Notes: a model not told the origin generated them from the sequence alone. A stretch of DNA of 13,963 bases from G020348385 sp964580235 (GCA_964580235.1 CAZOJY010000098.1:1-13963); one strand, 5' to 3'; positions 1 through 8,683 are shown, counted from the stretch's first letter. Numbers and translations: made by a program.

Positions 1-170
1 AAGTCAACTCTTTTGGCAGGTGGAACCTCCCATGTCTGTTCCAACTCTTTCAGCAGGTCATAGGATTCTTTCAGGAGCAAAGCGTCCTGTTCTCTTTTTT
101 CCTTTTTGCTCTGGAACAAACGCGAAAAGAATTCACCGATATTTTTAACAAGTTTTGTTTCGGCTATCAT
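1..170 (-). CDS. Unidentified charged protein, N-terminal 56 codons (cut by window edge)
   Basis: An open frame starts at an ATG at 170 and runs off the left edge without a stop. The visible start reads MIAETKLVKNIGEFF, followed by a stretch rich in Lys and Glu with heptad-like Leu spacing (SKKEKREQDALLLKESYDL), which suggests an alpha-helical or short coiled-coil start. No signal peptide or membrane segment is visible. A GGCGG purine-rich stretch directly precedes the ATG, so ribosome binding looks poorly spaced. The frame begins 21 bp after the stop of the hydrolase gene on the same strand, so co-transcription is likely. I do not recognise the family. The real gene may be longer and its function cannot be read from this piece. 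Confidence 0.55.
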   Translation of the reverse strand, partial: MIAETKLVKNIGEFFSRLFQSKKEKREQDALLLKESYDLLKELEQTWEVPPAKRVD

Positions 171-191
171 CCGCCAAGATTTTCGTTTTTA

Positions 192-1298
192 TCACCTGTA
201 GCCGGCCTTCATCAAGGCTTCGACGGTCTGAATGGGATTGTCAGGGTGGAGGTGTTTGGCCAGGAATTTGTAGATCTTGACCCGGATTTTTTTGGCCAGC
301 ATCAGGTCCAGCCGGTCGAAGCTGTGGCCGCCGGGAGCATCTTTGAAGATCTCGTATTCGAATTTTTTCCCTGCGGCCTTGAGGGATTTGATGAGATGCT
401 CCACTTCTAAGACATTGACATCCTCGTCATTGGTGTTGGTATGGATGAGTAGGGGGGTGTTCTGGAATTTGTGGACGTTGTAGGCGGGCGAGCGGCGGCG
501 GTATTCCTGCACGTCTTCCCTTGTAGTCTTACCGATGTGGTAGTCTGCCGAGTAGAGGTGCCGATAGCTGTCCGTGGCATAACCCATGCGGGAGATAAGG
601 TCACTGACCGGAACCCCAGCGAAGGCCACCTGGTAATCGTCGGGGTGGTCGAAAATATTCATCAGGGCGTTAAGCCCGCCGTGGCTCCAGCCGATGATGC
701 CGACGCGGTTTTTATCCACAATGGTGTAGTTATCGATCATGTAATTGCGGGCTGCGTAGTTGTCCTCGACTTCCAGTCCACCGTAGTCGATCATCTCGTA
801 AATGGAGCGGCCGTAGCCCGTGCTCCCCCGGTATTCAGGAGCGATCACGATGTAGCGCTGGGCCATCAACTCCCGGATGATGTGGGTGTAGTAGGTCGTG
901 AAATCACCGTGCACGCCGCCGTGGGGAAAGACCAGCAGGGGATATTTTTTGCTGCGGTCGATGTCCCTCGGGATGAATATGTAGCTGTAAAACTTGATCG
1001 GATTTTTTGCGCCCATGGCCGTGGGATTTTTCACATGCGGATTGGGAGGACCGACGATGCGCACCTTGTCCACATGGCAGATGTCCCCGACACGATGGAA
1101 CCAAAGCACATCGTCGATGAGCTTATCGACGACGTCCAACCTGTGCCGCAGGCTCTCGAACTCCCTCTTCAGCAGCTTCAACTCCCCGCTTTCCTGATCA
1201 CTCTGCAACCCATACGATAATGACGGAATAACCATAAATGACAGAATGGAAATTCCCAAAAACGCCCAAAAACACCAAATTTTCCTTGCTAATCTCAT
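192..1298 (-). CDS. Exported prolyl-oligopeptidase-like (S9 / alpha-beta hydrolase) peptidase
   Basis: A 368-residue protein counted from the ATG at 1298, chosen because AGGAGG sits 4 nt upstream; the open frame extends 10 codons further to a TTG with no ribosome site. Residues 1-30 form a signal peptide (basic MRLARK, then a hydrophobic run to about 25). Residues 33-62 look like a short amphipathic helix. The catalytic domain covers about 105-350. It has the oxyanion-type HGG (126-128), the nucleophile elbow GWSHGG with Ser205, an acidic NDEDV loop (probable catalytic Asp291) and GGHSF with His325, so the triad is complete. Family members cleave short peptides or act as esterases; the N-terminal beta-propeller of classical S9 enzymes is absent, so this is the catalytic domain only. 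It is probably periplasmic. It lies 76 bp after kinase 1 on the same strand and may be co-transcribed. Substrate is unknown. Confidence 0.85.
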   Translation of the reverse strand: MRLARKIWCFWAFLGISILSFMVIPSLSYGLQSDQESGELKLLKREFESLRHRLDVVDKLIDDVLWFHRVGDICHVDKVRIVGPPNPHVKNPTAMGAKNPIKFYSYIFIPRDIDRSKKYPLLVFPHGGVHGDFTTYYTHIIRELMAQRYIVIAPEYRGSTGYGRSIYEMIDYGGLEVEDNYAARNYMIDNYTIVDKNRVGIIGWSHGGLNALMNIFDHPDDYQVAFAGVPVSDLISRMGYATDSYRHLYSADYHIGKTTREDVQEYRRRSPAYNVHKFQNTPLLIHTNTNDEDVNVLEVEHLIKSLKAAGKKFEYEIFKDAPGGHSFDRLDLMLAKKIRVKIYKFLAKHLHPDNPIQTVEALMKAGYR

Positions 1299-1302
1299 GA
1301 TT

Positions 1303-1308
1303 CCTCCT
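1303..1308 (-). promoter_or_regulatory. Ribosome binding site that fixes the hydrolase start
   Basis: AGGAGG on the minus strand ends 4 nt before the ATG at 1298. It is a perfect Shine-Dalgarno match and favours this start over the TTG at 1328. Confidence 0.8.
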
Positions 1309-1374
1309 AAGAGACCTGTCGATTTCAAAATTCCAGATTCATTTGATTTTCAGAATCTTTAAAACTGAGATTTT

Positions 1375-4300
1375 CTAATTGTTTGTTCTTAGCGTGTCAA
1401 GCTGTTTTTTGGCATCTTGGAGTTCGGGGAGGCCGGGATCGGCGTCTTTCCAAAGTTCGAGAAACGCCTCGTATTGCTCCACAGCTTTGGCCGCATCCCC
1501 CTTCTCCTCATACAGCTTGGCCAGCAGATACCTGTACTTGGGATGGTTCAAAAGCCTTTCATGCCCCTCGGGATCGAAGACGATCTTTTTTTCATATTCG
1601 GCGATAGCTGCATCGATATCCCCGCTCTTCAGATATGCCCGAGCAAGTGTATCTTGAATAAAAGGCATATTAGCCGGCCCGATTTCATCGATCCGCATAC
1701 TGGGAATCGGAGAGTTGGTTATACTCTTGAAAACCTTTATCGCCTCATCGGAAGATCCTTCAGTAATCAATATCTCAGATTTTAAGGTGTCATGATCGAC
1801 TTTTGTTTCAGTACTGGCAAGAGTAGCTCCCTCATCAGATAAAACGGATGAAACGGACTCTATCTTCAAAAGCCTCGCCTTGGAAGAATCGATATGTCCC
1901 CTTTTCAGGTCGATAAGCCCCAAAAAGTAATTCTTGCCTGCTTCAATACTTTTTACATCTGGGAATATATCAGACAAAATTTCGAAAGCCCTTTTCAGAG
2001 ATTCTTCACTGCGATCCCATTCTCCCAGATCATAGTACATCCAACCCCTTGTGTACTGGGCAGAGGCATGACGAAACTGGTTGCCGGCTTTATCCGCCCA
2101 TGCATCCACTTGGTCTAGATCTTCCAAAGACTTTTTCACTTTTCCAAGGATAAAATCATACAGACTCAACCAAAGATAAGTCTCAGCTTTTATCCCAGCC
2201 GAGCCAGCCCAAGGCACGAATCCTTCAACCAACCTCAAAGTTTCCGCATAATCTTGCTTCAAAGCAAAAATATAGGCAAGCCGGAGCTCGCTCCCGAAGG
2301 CTGGTTCTATTTCCAATGCTTTCTTGAATTTTTCGATGGCCATATCGAGATTTCCCATCTTGAAGTACTGCTCGGCCATGGAATCCAAAGGATTGGCATC
2401 ATCAGGCATGACGACGGTATATCTTTCAAACGCTTTTACGGCATTTTCATACTCGCCCAAATCCGCATAGGAATAACCCAGCATATTCAAAGCAGCGCCC
2501 ATGTTCGGATCCAGAGACAGGGCCCTTCGAAATTCTTCGACAGCTTCGTTGTACCTGCCTCTGCCATAATAATACATACCCAGTTCATAATGGGCGTCTT
2601 TTTCTTTTGGATATTTGTCGATCAATTCTTCTAGAATGCGGACTCTCTTTTTTGAATCCCTCTCGATTCTGCTGGCATATTGGGCTTCGATATAAAGTTT
2701 TTCTTTCTGGGAAGCTTTTTCAGAGTGGGCTTTGGCATTTTTGAGAGTCTCGATTGCAGAGGCCCTATTTCCCAGCTCAAAATACGTATCACTTAGATAA
2801 AGAAGCGCCAGAGCAAATTGGGGGTCGAGTTCGACCGCCTTTTCAAGGGATTGCTGAGCCCCCATTGCATAAAGGTTTTCTATGTCTTCCTTCCCTTGGA
2901 GGAAATTCTTGTAGGCCTCCATAGAGGATGTGGTGAGTTCGGTGATGGGCCTTTGAGAGGATTCTAGTTCCTGCCGGGCTTTCCCCAATCCAAGGAAAAT
3001 CTCCCGCCCCAGCTCGTCGATTTGGGTGTCCAAGATGCTGTTTTCGCCTTTTCCACGCGAGGTCGCACTTTTGAGCATTTTTTTGGTCGCCACATCCAAG
3101 ATCTTCACATCCGTCACGAAAGTGTCGCCGGCTTTGACAAAACTTCCGGTGACGATAGATTGGATGCCCTCCCTCTGACAGATTGCGAAGCCCAAATCCG
3201 TGTCGATGATATCGACCCCCTTTTGTCCCATCTGGGCGAGGAGGTCGTGCATCCTTTCCCATGTGGCCACATAAAATCCACCCGTCTGCTCCAAGTCGGA
3301 GATCAGAAGGTTGGGGATGGCCTTTTGCAGGTAGTCGTAGCTCTGATCTCCGGTTTGGTTTTCGAAGCTGATGACAGCGATGGAGTTTTCGATTGCGGGG
3401 CCGGACATGGCTGCCTTTTTCGGCAACACCTGCCAGATGATAACCCCGATGAGTACGATAGCGGCAAATATCAGTCCCCATTTGAAATGTTTGTCCAAGC
3501 TGAACTTAACCGTTATTTCCCTTGAGGTCGTCGGTTTTTTCTTTGCGATGACCCGTTCTGTTGTGGGCAGTCCTTTCTCGATTTTTTCCAATTCCGCTCG
3601 GACTTCGCCTGCACTCTGGTAACGCTGATCTTTCTCTTTTTGAAGACATTTCAGGATCAGGTTGTTCAGATCATCGGGTATATGGGTGTTCAGGTTTTTG
3701 GGTGCTTCAGGTGTCTCGCCCTTGTGTTTCATCCCGATCGTGAAGGGCGTGTCTCCCTCGAACGGCACTTGCCCGGTCACCATTTCGTAAAGGATCACGC
3801 CGAGGGAATAGATGTCCGATCGCTGGTCCACTTCTTTTCCCTCCACCTGTTCAGGCGACATATACTCGGGTGTGCCGATCATGATGCCGGCGCCGGTAAT
3901 ACCTTTGGCCTTGAGGAGCCGCGCGATCCCGAAGTCCATGATCCGCGCTTCACCGGCCCTGTCGATCATGATATTGTTAGGCTTAAGGTCCCTGTGCACA
4001 ACACCCAGACGGTGGGCCTCGGTCAAGCCGTCGCACACCTGCTTGGCCACTTTGATGGCCATGCCCGTGCTCAACTGTCCTGACATCCGGATCATGCTTT
4101 TCAGGTCTTCGCCCGGCACGTACTCCATGGTGATGTAGTGGGCGCCTTTTTCCTCCCCAAGGTAGTACATCTTGCACACGTTCCGGTGAGCGATCTTCCG
4201 GGCCATTTTCAACTCGTTTCCAAACCGTTGGATAGTCTGTTTGTCAGCCGCGATCCCGGGTTTGATCAACTTGATGGCGATTTCCTCGTCGATCTTTTGA

Positions 4301-4551
4301 TCGATGGCCCGGTAAACCTTGCCCATTCCCCCCCGGCCCAGTTCTGTCACGATCTTGTAGCGGTCTGCGAATATGGATCCTGTGGTTAATTCTTCGATCG
4401 GCGCTTCGATGGTCATGGTCGGCCCTGCTTGAATATCCTCGGGTGGCTCAGTCGCTGGGGCATCAGACTTTACAGGTGTCAACTGAGTTCCGCACTCACC
4501 GCAGAACTTTAGGGTTTCGGGATTTTCGGTTTCACATTTCGGACATTTCAA
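1375..4551 (-). CDS. Kinase 1: transmembrane Ser/Thr protein kinase with zinc ribbon, TolB-like domain and TPR array
   Basis: A 1058-residue receptor-like kinase. Domains in order: zinc ribbon with Cys3, Cys6, Cys17, Cys20; acidic/Pro linker; Hanks-type kinase about 65-325 with Gly loop LGRGGMGKVY (71-80), Lys94, HRDLKPNN (Asp188, Asn193), DFG (206-208) and SPE (232-234). All catalytic residues are present and it is an RD kinase, so activation-loop phosphorylation is expected. A membrane helix lies at about 358-376, then a TolB-like domain (about 388-520, begins IAVISFENQTGD), then TPR repeats from about 545 to the end. By family logic, the kinase is cytoplasmic and the TolB/TPR half faces outward. 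The start codon is TTG at 4551, supported by AGGA 8 nt upstream and by the KCPKC start shared with the paralogs; the ATG seen nearby is out of frame and stops after one codon. It begins 17 bp behind the AbiEii-type toxin and is probably in its transcript. Ligand and targets are unknown. Confidence 0.9.
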   Translation of the reverse strand: MKCPKCETENPETLKFCGECGTQLTPVKSDAPATEPPEDIQAGPTMTIEAPIEELTTGSIFADRYKIVTELGRGGMGKVYRAIDQKIDEEIAIKLIKPGIAADKQTIQRFGNELKMARKIAHRNVCKMYYLGEEKGAHYITMEYVPGEDLKSMIRMSGQLSTGMAIKVAKQVCDGLTEAHRLGVVHRDLKPNNIMIDRAGEARIMDFGIARLLKAKGITGAGIMIGTPEYMSPEQVEGKEVDQRSDIYSLGVILYEMVTGQVPFEGDTPFTIGMKHKGETPEAPKNLNTHIPDDLNNLILKCLQKEKDQRYQSAGEVRAELEKIEKGLPTTERVIAKKKPTTSREITVKFSLDKHFKWGLIFAAIVLIGVIIWQVLPKKAAMSGPAIENSIAVISFENQTGDQSYDYLQKAIPNLLISDLEQTGGFYVATWERMHDLLAQMGQKGVDIIDTDLGFAICQREGIQSIVTGSFVKAGDTFVTDVKILDVATKKMLKSATSRGKGENSILDTQIDELGREIFLGLGKARQELESSQRPITELTTSSMEAYKNFLQGKEDIENLYAMGAQQSLEKAVELDPQFALALLYLSDTYFELGNRASAIETLKNAKAHSEKASQKEKLYIEAQYASRIERDSKKRVRILEELIDKYPKEKDAHYELGMYYYGRGRYNEAVEEFRRALSLDPNMGAALNMLGYSYADLGEYENAVKAFERYTVVMPDDANPLDSMAEQYFKMGNLDMAIEKFKKALEIEPAFGSELRLAYIFALKQDYAETLRLVEGFVPWAGSAGIKAETYLWLSLYDFILGKVKKSLEDLDQVDAWADKAGNQFRHASAQYTRGWMYYDLGEWDRSEESLKRAFEILSDIFPDVKSIEAGKNYFLGLIDLKRGHIDSSKARLLKIESVSSVLSDEGATLASTETKVDHDTLKSEILITEGSSDEAIKVFKSITNSPIPSMRIDEIGPANMPFIQDTLARAYLKSGDIDAAIAEYEKKIVFDPEGHERLLNHPKYRYLLAKLYEEKGDAAKAVEQYEAFLELWKDADPGLPELQDAKKQLDTLRTNN

Positions 4552-4559
4552 AGCATTTA

Positions 4560-4563
4560 TCCT
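4560..4563 (-). promoter_or_regulatory. Ribosome binding site supporting the TTG start of kinase 1
   Basis: AGGA on the minus strand, 8 nt before the TTG at 4551, within the 17-bp gap after the toxin gene. A weak site plus a TTG start suggests low translation or coupling to the upstream toxin gene. Confidence 0.5.
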
Positions 4564-4568
4564 ATTTT

Positions 4569-5258
4569 CTAGGCTTTATACCTTCCATATAACCATTCGA
4601 AGACTTCTTCGAAAAATTTCATGAATTCATTCATATCAAATCCTCTCTTTATTTTCGGCAGTAGCAGCGGATTTTCTTTTAAGAATGAGATCCCTTCCTC
4701 AAGTTGAAATCCTGCTGTCGGAGGATCATCGAATATGGCATCTTTCAATCTGGCACTTTTATAAACATCCTCTAGCTTTAAGTCCGGAAAAATCTTGAAC
4801 AAAAAGAATATGTCGATATAATCTTTTGGCTCAGTCCTGCTGACGATGCAGCTGAATTTGTTGGAAGCGATATTGATGATGTTATCGATATGGATGCTGT
4901 GTTCGTTTTCAAACCTTACCATTATGCGATCCTTCTTGTTTGAAAGAGGATCGATGACAAGGTCAACCTTGGTCTCTCGGATAAGAAAAGACAAAAAGTT
5001 CGGACTTTCTTTAATCTTCGAACATGCGCTCTGCCAAGTGGATCTTATCCAAAAATCGATCTCGGCAAAGTCCACCGGATTCAAAGAAAACAAATCCAAA
5101 TCATCGGATACCCTATGGTAAAGATAAAAAGCAGCAAGGGCTGTCCCTCCTGTTAAAAAAAATGATTCTTCAATCGTGGGGTGTGTCAGAAGTTTGAGGA
5201 AGATTTCTCTTTGCGTTGGTGAAGCGTAGTAGTCCCTATTTTCTTTGGCTTGTTTCAT
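4569..5258 (-). CDS. AbiEii/AbiGii-type nucleotidyltransferase toxin (type IV-like TA, PF08843-like)
   Basis: A 229-residue protein with the hallmarks of the AbiEii/DUF1814 nucleotidyltransferase family. It has the nucleotide-binding motif LTGGTALAAFYLYHR at about 35-49 and the metal-binding SDDLDLF at 51-57. A further acidic strand, KVDLV, carries Asp99. The late motif KDYIDIFFL carries Lys145, Asp146 and Asp149. AbiEii proteins are characterised as NTP-transferring toxins that inhibit growth, for example by modifying tRNA, and some give phage defence by abortive infection. The ATG at 5258 has GAGG a few bases upstream, inside the partner gene, which overlaps by 23 bp; this implies translational coupling. 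At 229 residues it is at the short end of the family but contains the whole motif set. Confident as a family member; target and any defence role are inference. Confidence 0.88.
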   Translation of the reverse strand: MKQAKENRDYYASPTQREIFLKLLTHPTIEESFFLTGGTALAAFYLYHRVSDDLDLFSLNPVDFAEIDFWIRSTWQSACSKIKESPNFLSFLIRETKVDLVIDPLSNKKDRIMVRFENEHSIHIDNIINIASNKFSCIVSRTEPKDYIDIFFLFKIFPDLKLEDVYKSARLKDAIFDDPPTAGFQLEEGISFLKENPLLLPKIKRGFDMNEFMKFFEEVFEWLYGRYKA

Positions 5259-5505
5259 AGACCTCGATGACCCTTTTCCATTTTTTCCGGGAATACGGAG
5301 TCAAATTCATATCAGGCAAATATCCAGCAATCTCCTGGAGGGAAAAGTACTTGAGGGCATCGACCACCCGGGCATGTTCCAGAAATCTTTTCAGCAGCCA
5401 CTTATAAGCCCTATTCGATTTTCTGTTCTCCCGAATAAATATCAGCAGTTGTTCGTGGTTTGCGAGTTGAGGATAATCCCAAAATACGGCTTTTAAATAA
5501 TTCAT
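5236..5505 (-). CDS. Small partner of the AbiEii-type toxin, putative antitoxin (resembles DUF6922)
   Basis: An 89-residue basic protein encoded directly upstream of the toxin, with a 23-bp overlap. It begins MNYLKAVFWDYP, continues with a helical middle (FIRENRKSNRAYKWLLKRFLEHA) and ends with FSLQEIAGYLPDMNLTP and RKKWKRVIEVYE. The FWD start, the central helices and the late K-x-W helix recall the small DUF6922 proteins often found beside nucleotidyltransferase toxins. It is not the classical AbiEi antitoxin, which is about twice as long with a winged-helix and a C-terminal domain. The position upstream and the overlap are typical of an antitoxin. No ribosome site is clear before the ATG at 5505; the predicted promoter leaves only about 14 nt of leader. 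The gene is well supported; the antitoxin role is inferred from context. Confidence 0.72.
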   Translation of the reverse strand: MNYLKAVFWDYPQLANHEQLLIFIRENRKSNRAYKWLLKRFLEHARVVDALKYFSLQEIAGYLPDMNLTPYSRKKWKRVIEVYETSQRK

Positions 5506-5525
5506 TTTATTTCATTTTGTTTATG

Positions 5526-5555
5526 ATTATAGCAATATTTTTACTGTCCTTTCAA
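5526..5555 (-). promoter_or_regulatory. Sigma70-like promoter for the toxin-antitoxin pair (and probably kinase 1)
   Basis: On the minus strand TTGAAA (5555-5550) is followed by an 18-nt spacer and a perfect TATAAT (5531-5526). The -35 box lies inside the last codons of kinase 2, whose stop is at 5543-5541. The predicted start point near 5519 gives a leader of about 14 nt. With no terminator visible before kinase 1, this may drive a three-gene transcript. Confidence 0.65.
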
Positions 5556-8500
5556 AGCGGCCAGTCTTTCTTTTGCGTCTTCGAGTTCGGCGAGGCCGGG
5601 GTCGGCGTCTTTCCACAGTTCGAGGAACCTTTCATACTGATTAATGGCCTTTGTGTTTTCTCCCTTTTTCTCATAAAGCCGCCCCAGCAGATAATAATAC
5701 TTGGGATGGATCAAGCGCCGTTCCTTACTCTGAGGATCGAATGTGATTTTCTTTTCATAAAACGCGATGCCCCCACCGATATCTCCCTTCTCCAAATATG
5801 CTCGCGCCAACATATCCCGGATCATCGGAATATTGTAAGGCCCTATATAGTCTATTTCCAGTGGGGGAGGGATTTTATGTTCACTGCCTTCCAACAGCTC
5901 GATGGCTTTATCCGCCATTCCATCTGCAATCCAAATTTCAGCCTGAAGCCAATCGGAGCGAACGTTTGCAACATATGTCTGGAAGGGACTAAATTCAGAC
6001 ATATGGGACAGCATTTTCGTAAGATTTGATTTTGCCGACTCCACCCGGCCCGATCTCACGTCCGTAAGCCCTATGAAAAAGGAATGCCATGCTTTTATGG
6101 CCTCTGAGTATGGGCTTAAGGACAAATTCACATCGAACATTTTCTGGAAATACTGTCGGCTGCGGTCGAAATCGCCTATATCATAATAAAAACAACCCCG
6201 GACGAAATCGAGTGAAGCCTTTCTGGGTTCGTTTCCCACTTGATCGGCCAGCTCAGCCCCTTTGGCCAAATCACGGAAAGCCTGCTCTATTTTCCCCTGA
6301 GTAAAATCGTATATGGCCCGGAAATAAAAGCCCTGGGCTTTAATTCCATCGGAGGGAGCATTATCGATAAATGAATCGATCCACTTCATCGCCTCTGGAT
6401 AGTTTTCCTTTAAGGCATATATATAGGCGATCCGGAAATCCGATCCCAAATCCGGCTGCATTTTTAATGCCTTCTCGTACTTTTCTAATGCCTCATCCAG
6501 ACGTCCCATCCGGAAATACTGTTCGGCTAATGAATCGACAGGGTTGGCATCATCTGGATACATGTCGATGTATTTCTGAAAATACTCGATAGCCTTTCCA
6601 AACTCTCCCATATCGGAATATGTGTAAGCGAGAGCATTAAAGGCATGGCCCATGTTGGGATCCAGCGCTAAGACTTTCTCGAGCTCGGCAATGGATTCCT
6701 CATACATCCCCCTTCCCTGGTAAACATAGCCAAGATCCAGGTGCACATCTTTCTCTTTGGGGTATTTTTCGGCAAATTCTTTCATAAGGAGGAAAGATTT
6801 TTTAGAATCTCTTTCGATGGCGCTGGTGTAGCTGATTTGAATATAGAGACGTTCCTTTTCAGTTGCATTTTCTGCATACTTCATGGCGTTTTTTATTGAC
6901 TCCAACCTCGCTTCTCTGTCCCCTAAAAAACCAAACGTGAGACCCAACCAGTCATAGGCCGCTGCAAATTCAGGATCGATTTCAATAGCTTTTTCCAAGG
7001 ATTTCCGGGCTTCCTCGAATACCATTTTGTTGACATGTTCTTTTCCCTCGAGAAAATAATTGTAGGCCTCGAGGGATGAAGTCGTCACATCGGCGATCCT
7101 GTGCTGGGCGGCATCATGTTTCTCTCTTGCGATCCCCAATCCTTGGGAGATCTCAAGGGTCAGCTCGTCTATCTGGGTCTGGAGAATGCTGTCTTCGCCC
7201 CTTCCTCTAACGTTGGCCCCTTTAAGGAGCTTTTTCGTTTCCACATCCAGGACCTTCACATCTGTCACGAACGTATCACCGGCCTTGACGAAGCTTCCTG
7301 TCACGATGGACTCGATGCCTTCCCTGCGGCAGATTTCAAATCCCAGGTCTCTGTCGATGCTGGCGACATCTCTTTGACCCATCTGCTTGAGGATGTCGTG
7401 CATTCGTTCCCAGGTGGCCACATACAGTTCGCCGGTTCGCTCAAGGTTCGTGATTAAAAGGTTAGGAATGGCTTTTTGCAGGTAGTCGTAGTTCTGGTCC
7501 CCGGTCTGGTTTTCGAAGCTTATGACTGCGATGGAATTTTCGATCTTGGGAGCGAGAAGAGGCTGCTTTTTCGGAAGAAGCTGCCAGATCAGCAGGCCGA
7601 CGATCACGGCTGCTGCAAACATTAGTGCCCATTTGAACTGTTTGTTCAGGCTGAATTTGACCGTGATTTCTCGAGACGTAACGGGTTTTAGCTTCGAAAC
7701 GGTCTTCTCCGTCGTGGGCAGGCCCTTTTCGATCCTCTCCAGTTCCGACCGGACTTCCCCGGCGCTCTGGCAGCGCTGATCTTTGTTCTTCTCAAGGCAC
7801 TTAAGGATAAGGGCATTCAAGTCGTCCGGGATTTGTGCGTTGATCTGTTTAGGATCCAGGGGCGTTTCGCCTTTTTGCTTCATGCCGACTGAAAACGGCG
7901 TATCCCCTTCGAAGGGCAGCTGGCCGGTCACCATCTCGTACAAGATAATGCCGAGGGAATAAATGTCTGAACGCTGGTCGATTTCTTTGCTTTCCACCTG
8001 CTCTGGGGACATGTACTCGGGCGTGCCGATCATCATGCCAGCACCGGTGATGCCTTTGGCTGTGAGGAGCCGGGCAATGCCGAAGTCCATGATCCGGGCA
8101 TCCCCCTGCTTGTCGATCATGATGTTGGAAGGTTTTAGATCGCGGTGCACCACCCCCTGCTTGTGGGCCTCGGCTAATCCCTCGCACATTTGCTGTCCGG
8201 TAAAAAGAACCTTCGGGATGTCGATTCTTCCCGATCGGCGGATAAAACTTTTGAGGTCCTCTCCGGGAACATACTCCATCGTGATGAAATGCGTGCCCTT
8301 ATCTTCCATCATCTCGTACACCCGGCCGATATTCCGGTGAGCGATTTTGCGGGCGATCTTGAGCTCGTTGCTGAACCGTTCCAATGTCTTCTTGTCCGAT
8401 GCGATCTCAGGCTTGATCAGCTTCAGCGCCACTTCTTCGTTCAGCTTTTTATCCAGGGCCCGGTAGACCTTGCCCATCCCCCCTCTTCCCAGCTCCTCGA

Positions 8501-8672
8501 TAATCTGGTAGCGCCCGGCAAATATCGATCCTGTCGAAAGCTCCTCGATCGGCGTTTCTAATGTTGCCGTCGGACCGGCCGGGATGTCCTTGGTCACCTC
8601 CAGCTGTGTCCCGCAACCGGCACAAAACCGGGAGGTTTCGGGATTCTCGGTTTCACACTTGGGGCATTTCAT
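5541..8672 (-). CDS. Kinase 2: transmembrane Ser/Thr protein kinase with zinc ribbon, TolB-like domain and TPR array
   Basis: A 1043-residue paralog of kinase 1. Zinc ribbon Cys3/Cys6/Cys17/Cys20; kinase about 55-315 with LGRGGMGKVY (61-70), Lys84, HRDLKPSN (Asp178, Asn183), DFG (196-198) and SPE (222-224), all intact. The juxtamembrane stretch TSREITVKFS is shared with the other copies. Membrane helix about 348-366; TolB-like domain about 378-515 beginning IAVISFENQTGD; TPR units from about 534 to the end. The C-terminus carries the shared FLELWKDADPGL motif (the same in kinase 1, FLDLWKDADPGL in kinase 3). The N-lobe resembles kinase 3 while the rest resembles kinase 1 (see findings). The ATG at 8672 has no good Shine-Dalgarno, only a weak AAGA, because a palindromic repeat ends 11 nt upstream. 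The gene follows the propeller gene on the same strand by 111 bp, so it may rely on that promoter. Kinase activity is well supported; signal and substrates are unknown. Confidence 0.92.
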   Translation of the reverse strand: MKCPKCETENPETSRFCAGCGTQLEVTKDIPAGPTATLETPIEELSTGSIFAGRYQIIEELGRGGMGKVYRALDKKLNEEVALKLIKPEIASDKKTLERFSNELKIARKIAHRNIGRVYEMMEDKGTHFITMEYVPGEDLKSFIRRSGRIDIPKVLFTGQQMCEGLAEAHKQGVVHRDLKPSNIMIDKQGDARIMDFGIARLLTAKGITGAGMMIGTPEYMSPEQVESKEIDQRSDIYSLGIILYEMVTGQLPFEGDTPFSVGMKQKGETPLDPKQINAQIPDDLNALILKCLEKNKDQRCQSAGEVRSELERIEKGLPTTEKTVSKLKPVTSREITVKFSLNKQFKWALMFAAAVIVGLLIWQLLPKKQPLLAPKIENSIAVISFENQTGDQNYDYLQKAIPNLLITNLERTGELYVATWERMHDILKQMGQRDVASIDRDLGFEICRREGIESIVTGSFVKAGDTFVTDVKVLDVETKKLLKGANVRGRGEDSILQTQIDELTLEISQGLGIAREKHDAAQHRIADVTTSSLEAYNYFLEGKEHVNKMVFEEARKSLEKAIEIDPEFAAAYDWLGLTFGFLGDREARLESIKNAMKYAENATEKERLYIQISYTSAIERDSKKSFLLMKEFAEKYPKEKDVHLDLGYVYQGRGMYEESIAELEKVLALDPNMGHAFNALAYTYSDMGEFGKAIEYFQKYIDMYPDDANPVDSLAEQYFRMGRLDEALEKYEKALKMQPDLGSDFRIAYIYALKENYPEAMKWIDSFIDNAPSDGIKAQGFYFRAIYDFTQGKIEQAFRDLAKGAELADQVGNEPRKASLDFVRGCFYYDIGDFDRSRQYFQKMFDVNLSLSPYSEAIKAWHSFFIGLTDVRSGRVESAKSNLTKMLSHMSEFSPFQTYVANVRSDWLQAEIWIADGMADKAIELLEGSEHKIPPPLEIDYIGPYNIPMIRDMLARAYLEKGDIGGGIAFYEKKITFDPQSKERRLIHPKYYYLLGRLYEKKGENTKAINQYERFLELWKDADPGLAELEDAKERLAALKGQ

Positions 8673-8683
8673 TGTCTTATTAT

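Noticed and set aside
471..1220. A 249-codon open frame on the plus strand opposite the hydrolase gene
   Set aside because: It is fully antisense to a gene with a complete catalytic triad and signal peptide. Its translation shows no recognisable domain and it is best explained by codon bias of the opposite strand. The same holds for the long plus-strand frames opposite the three kinases.
1299..1328. Earlier start (TTG at 1328) for the hydrolase
   Set aside because: It has no ribosome site, and the ATG at 1298 has a perfect AGGAGG and begins a normal signal peptide.
1335..1358. Inverted repeat AGATTC/GAATCT with a 12-nt loop between kinase 1 and the hydrolase as a terminator
   Set aside because: The stem is only 6 bp and AT-rich, the loop is long and no T run follows, so it is not a credible intrinsic terminator.
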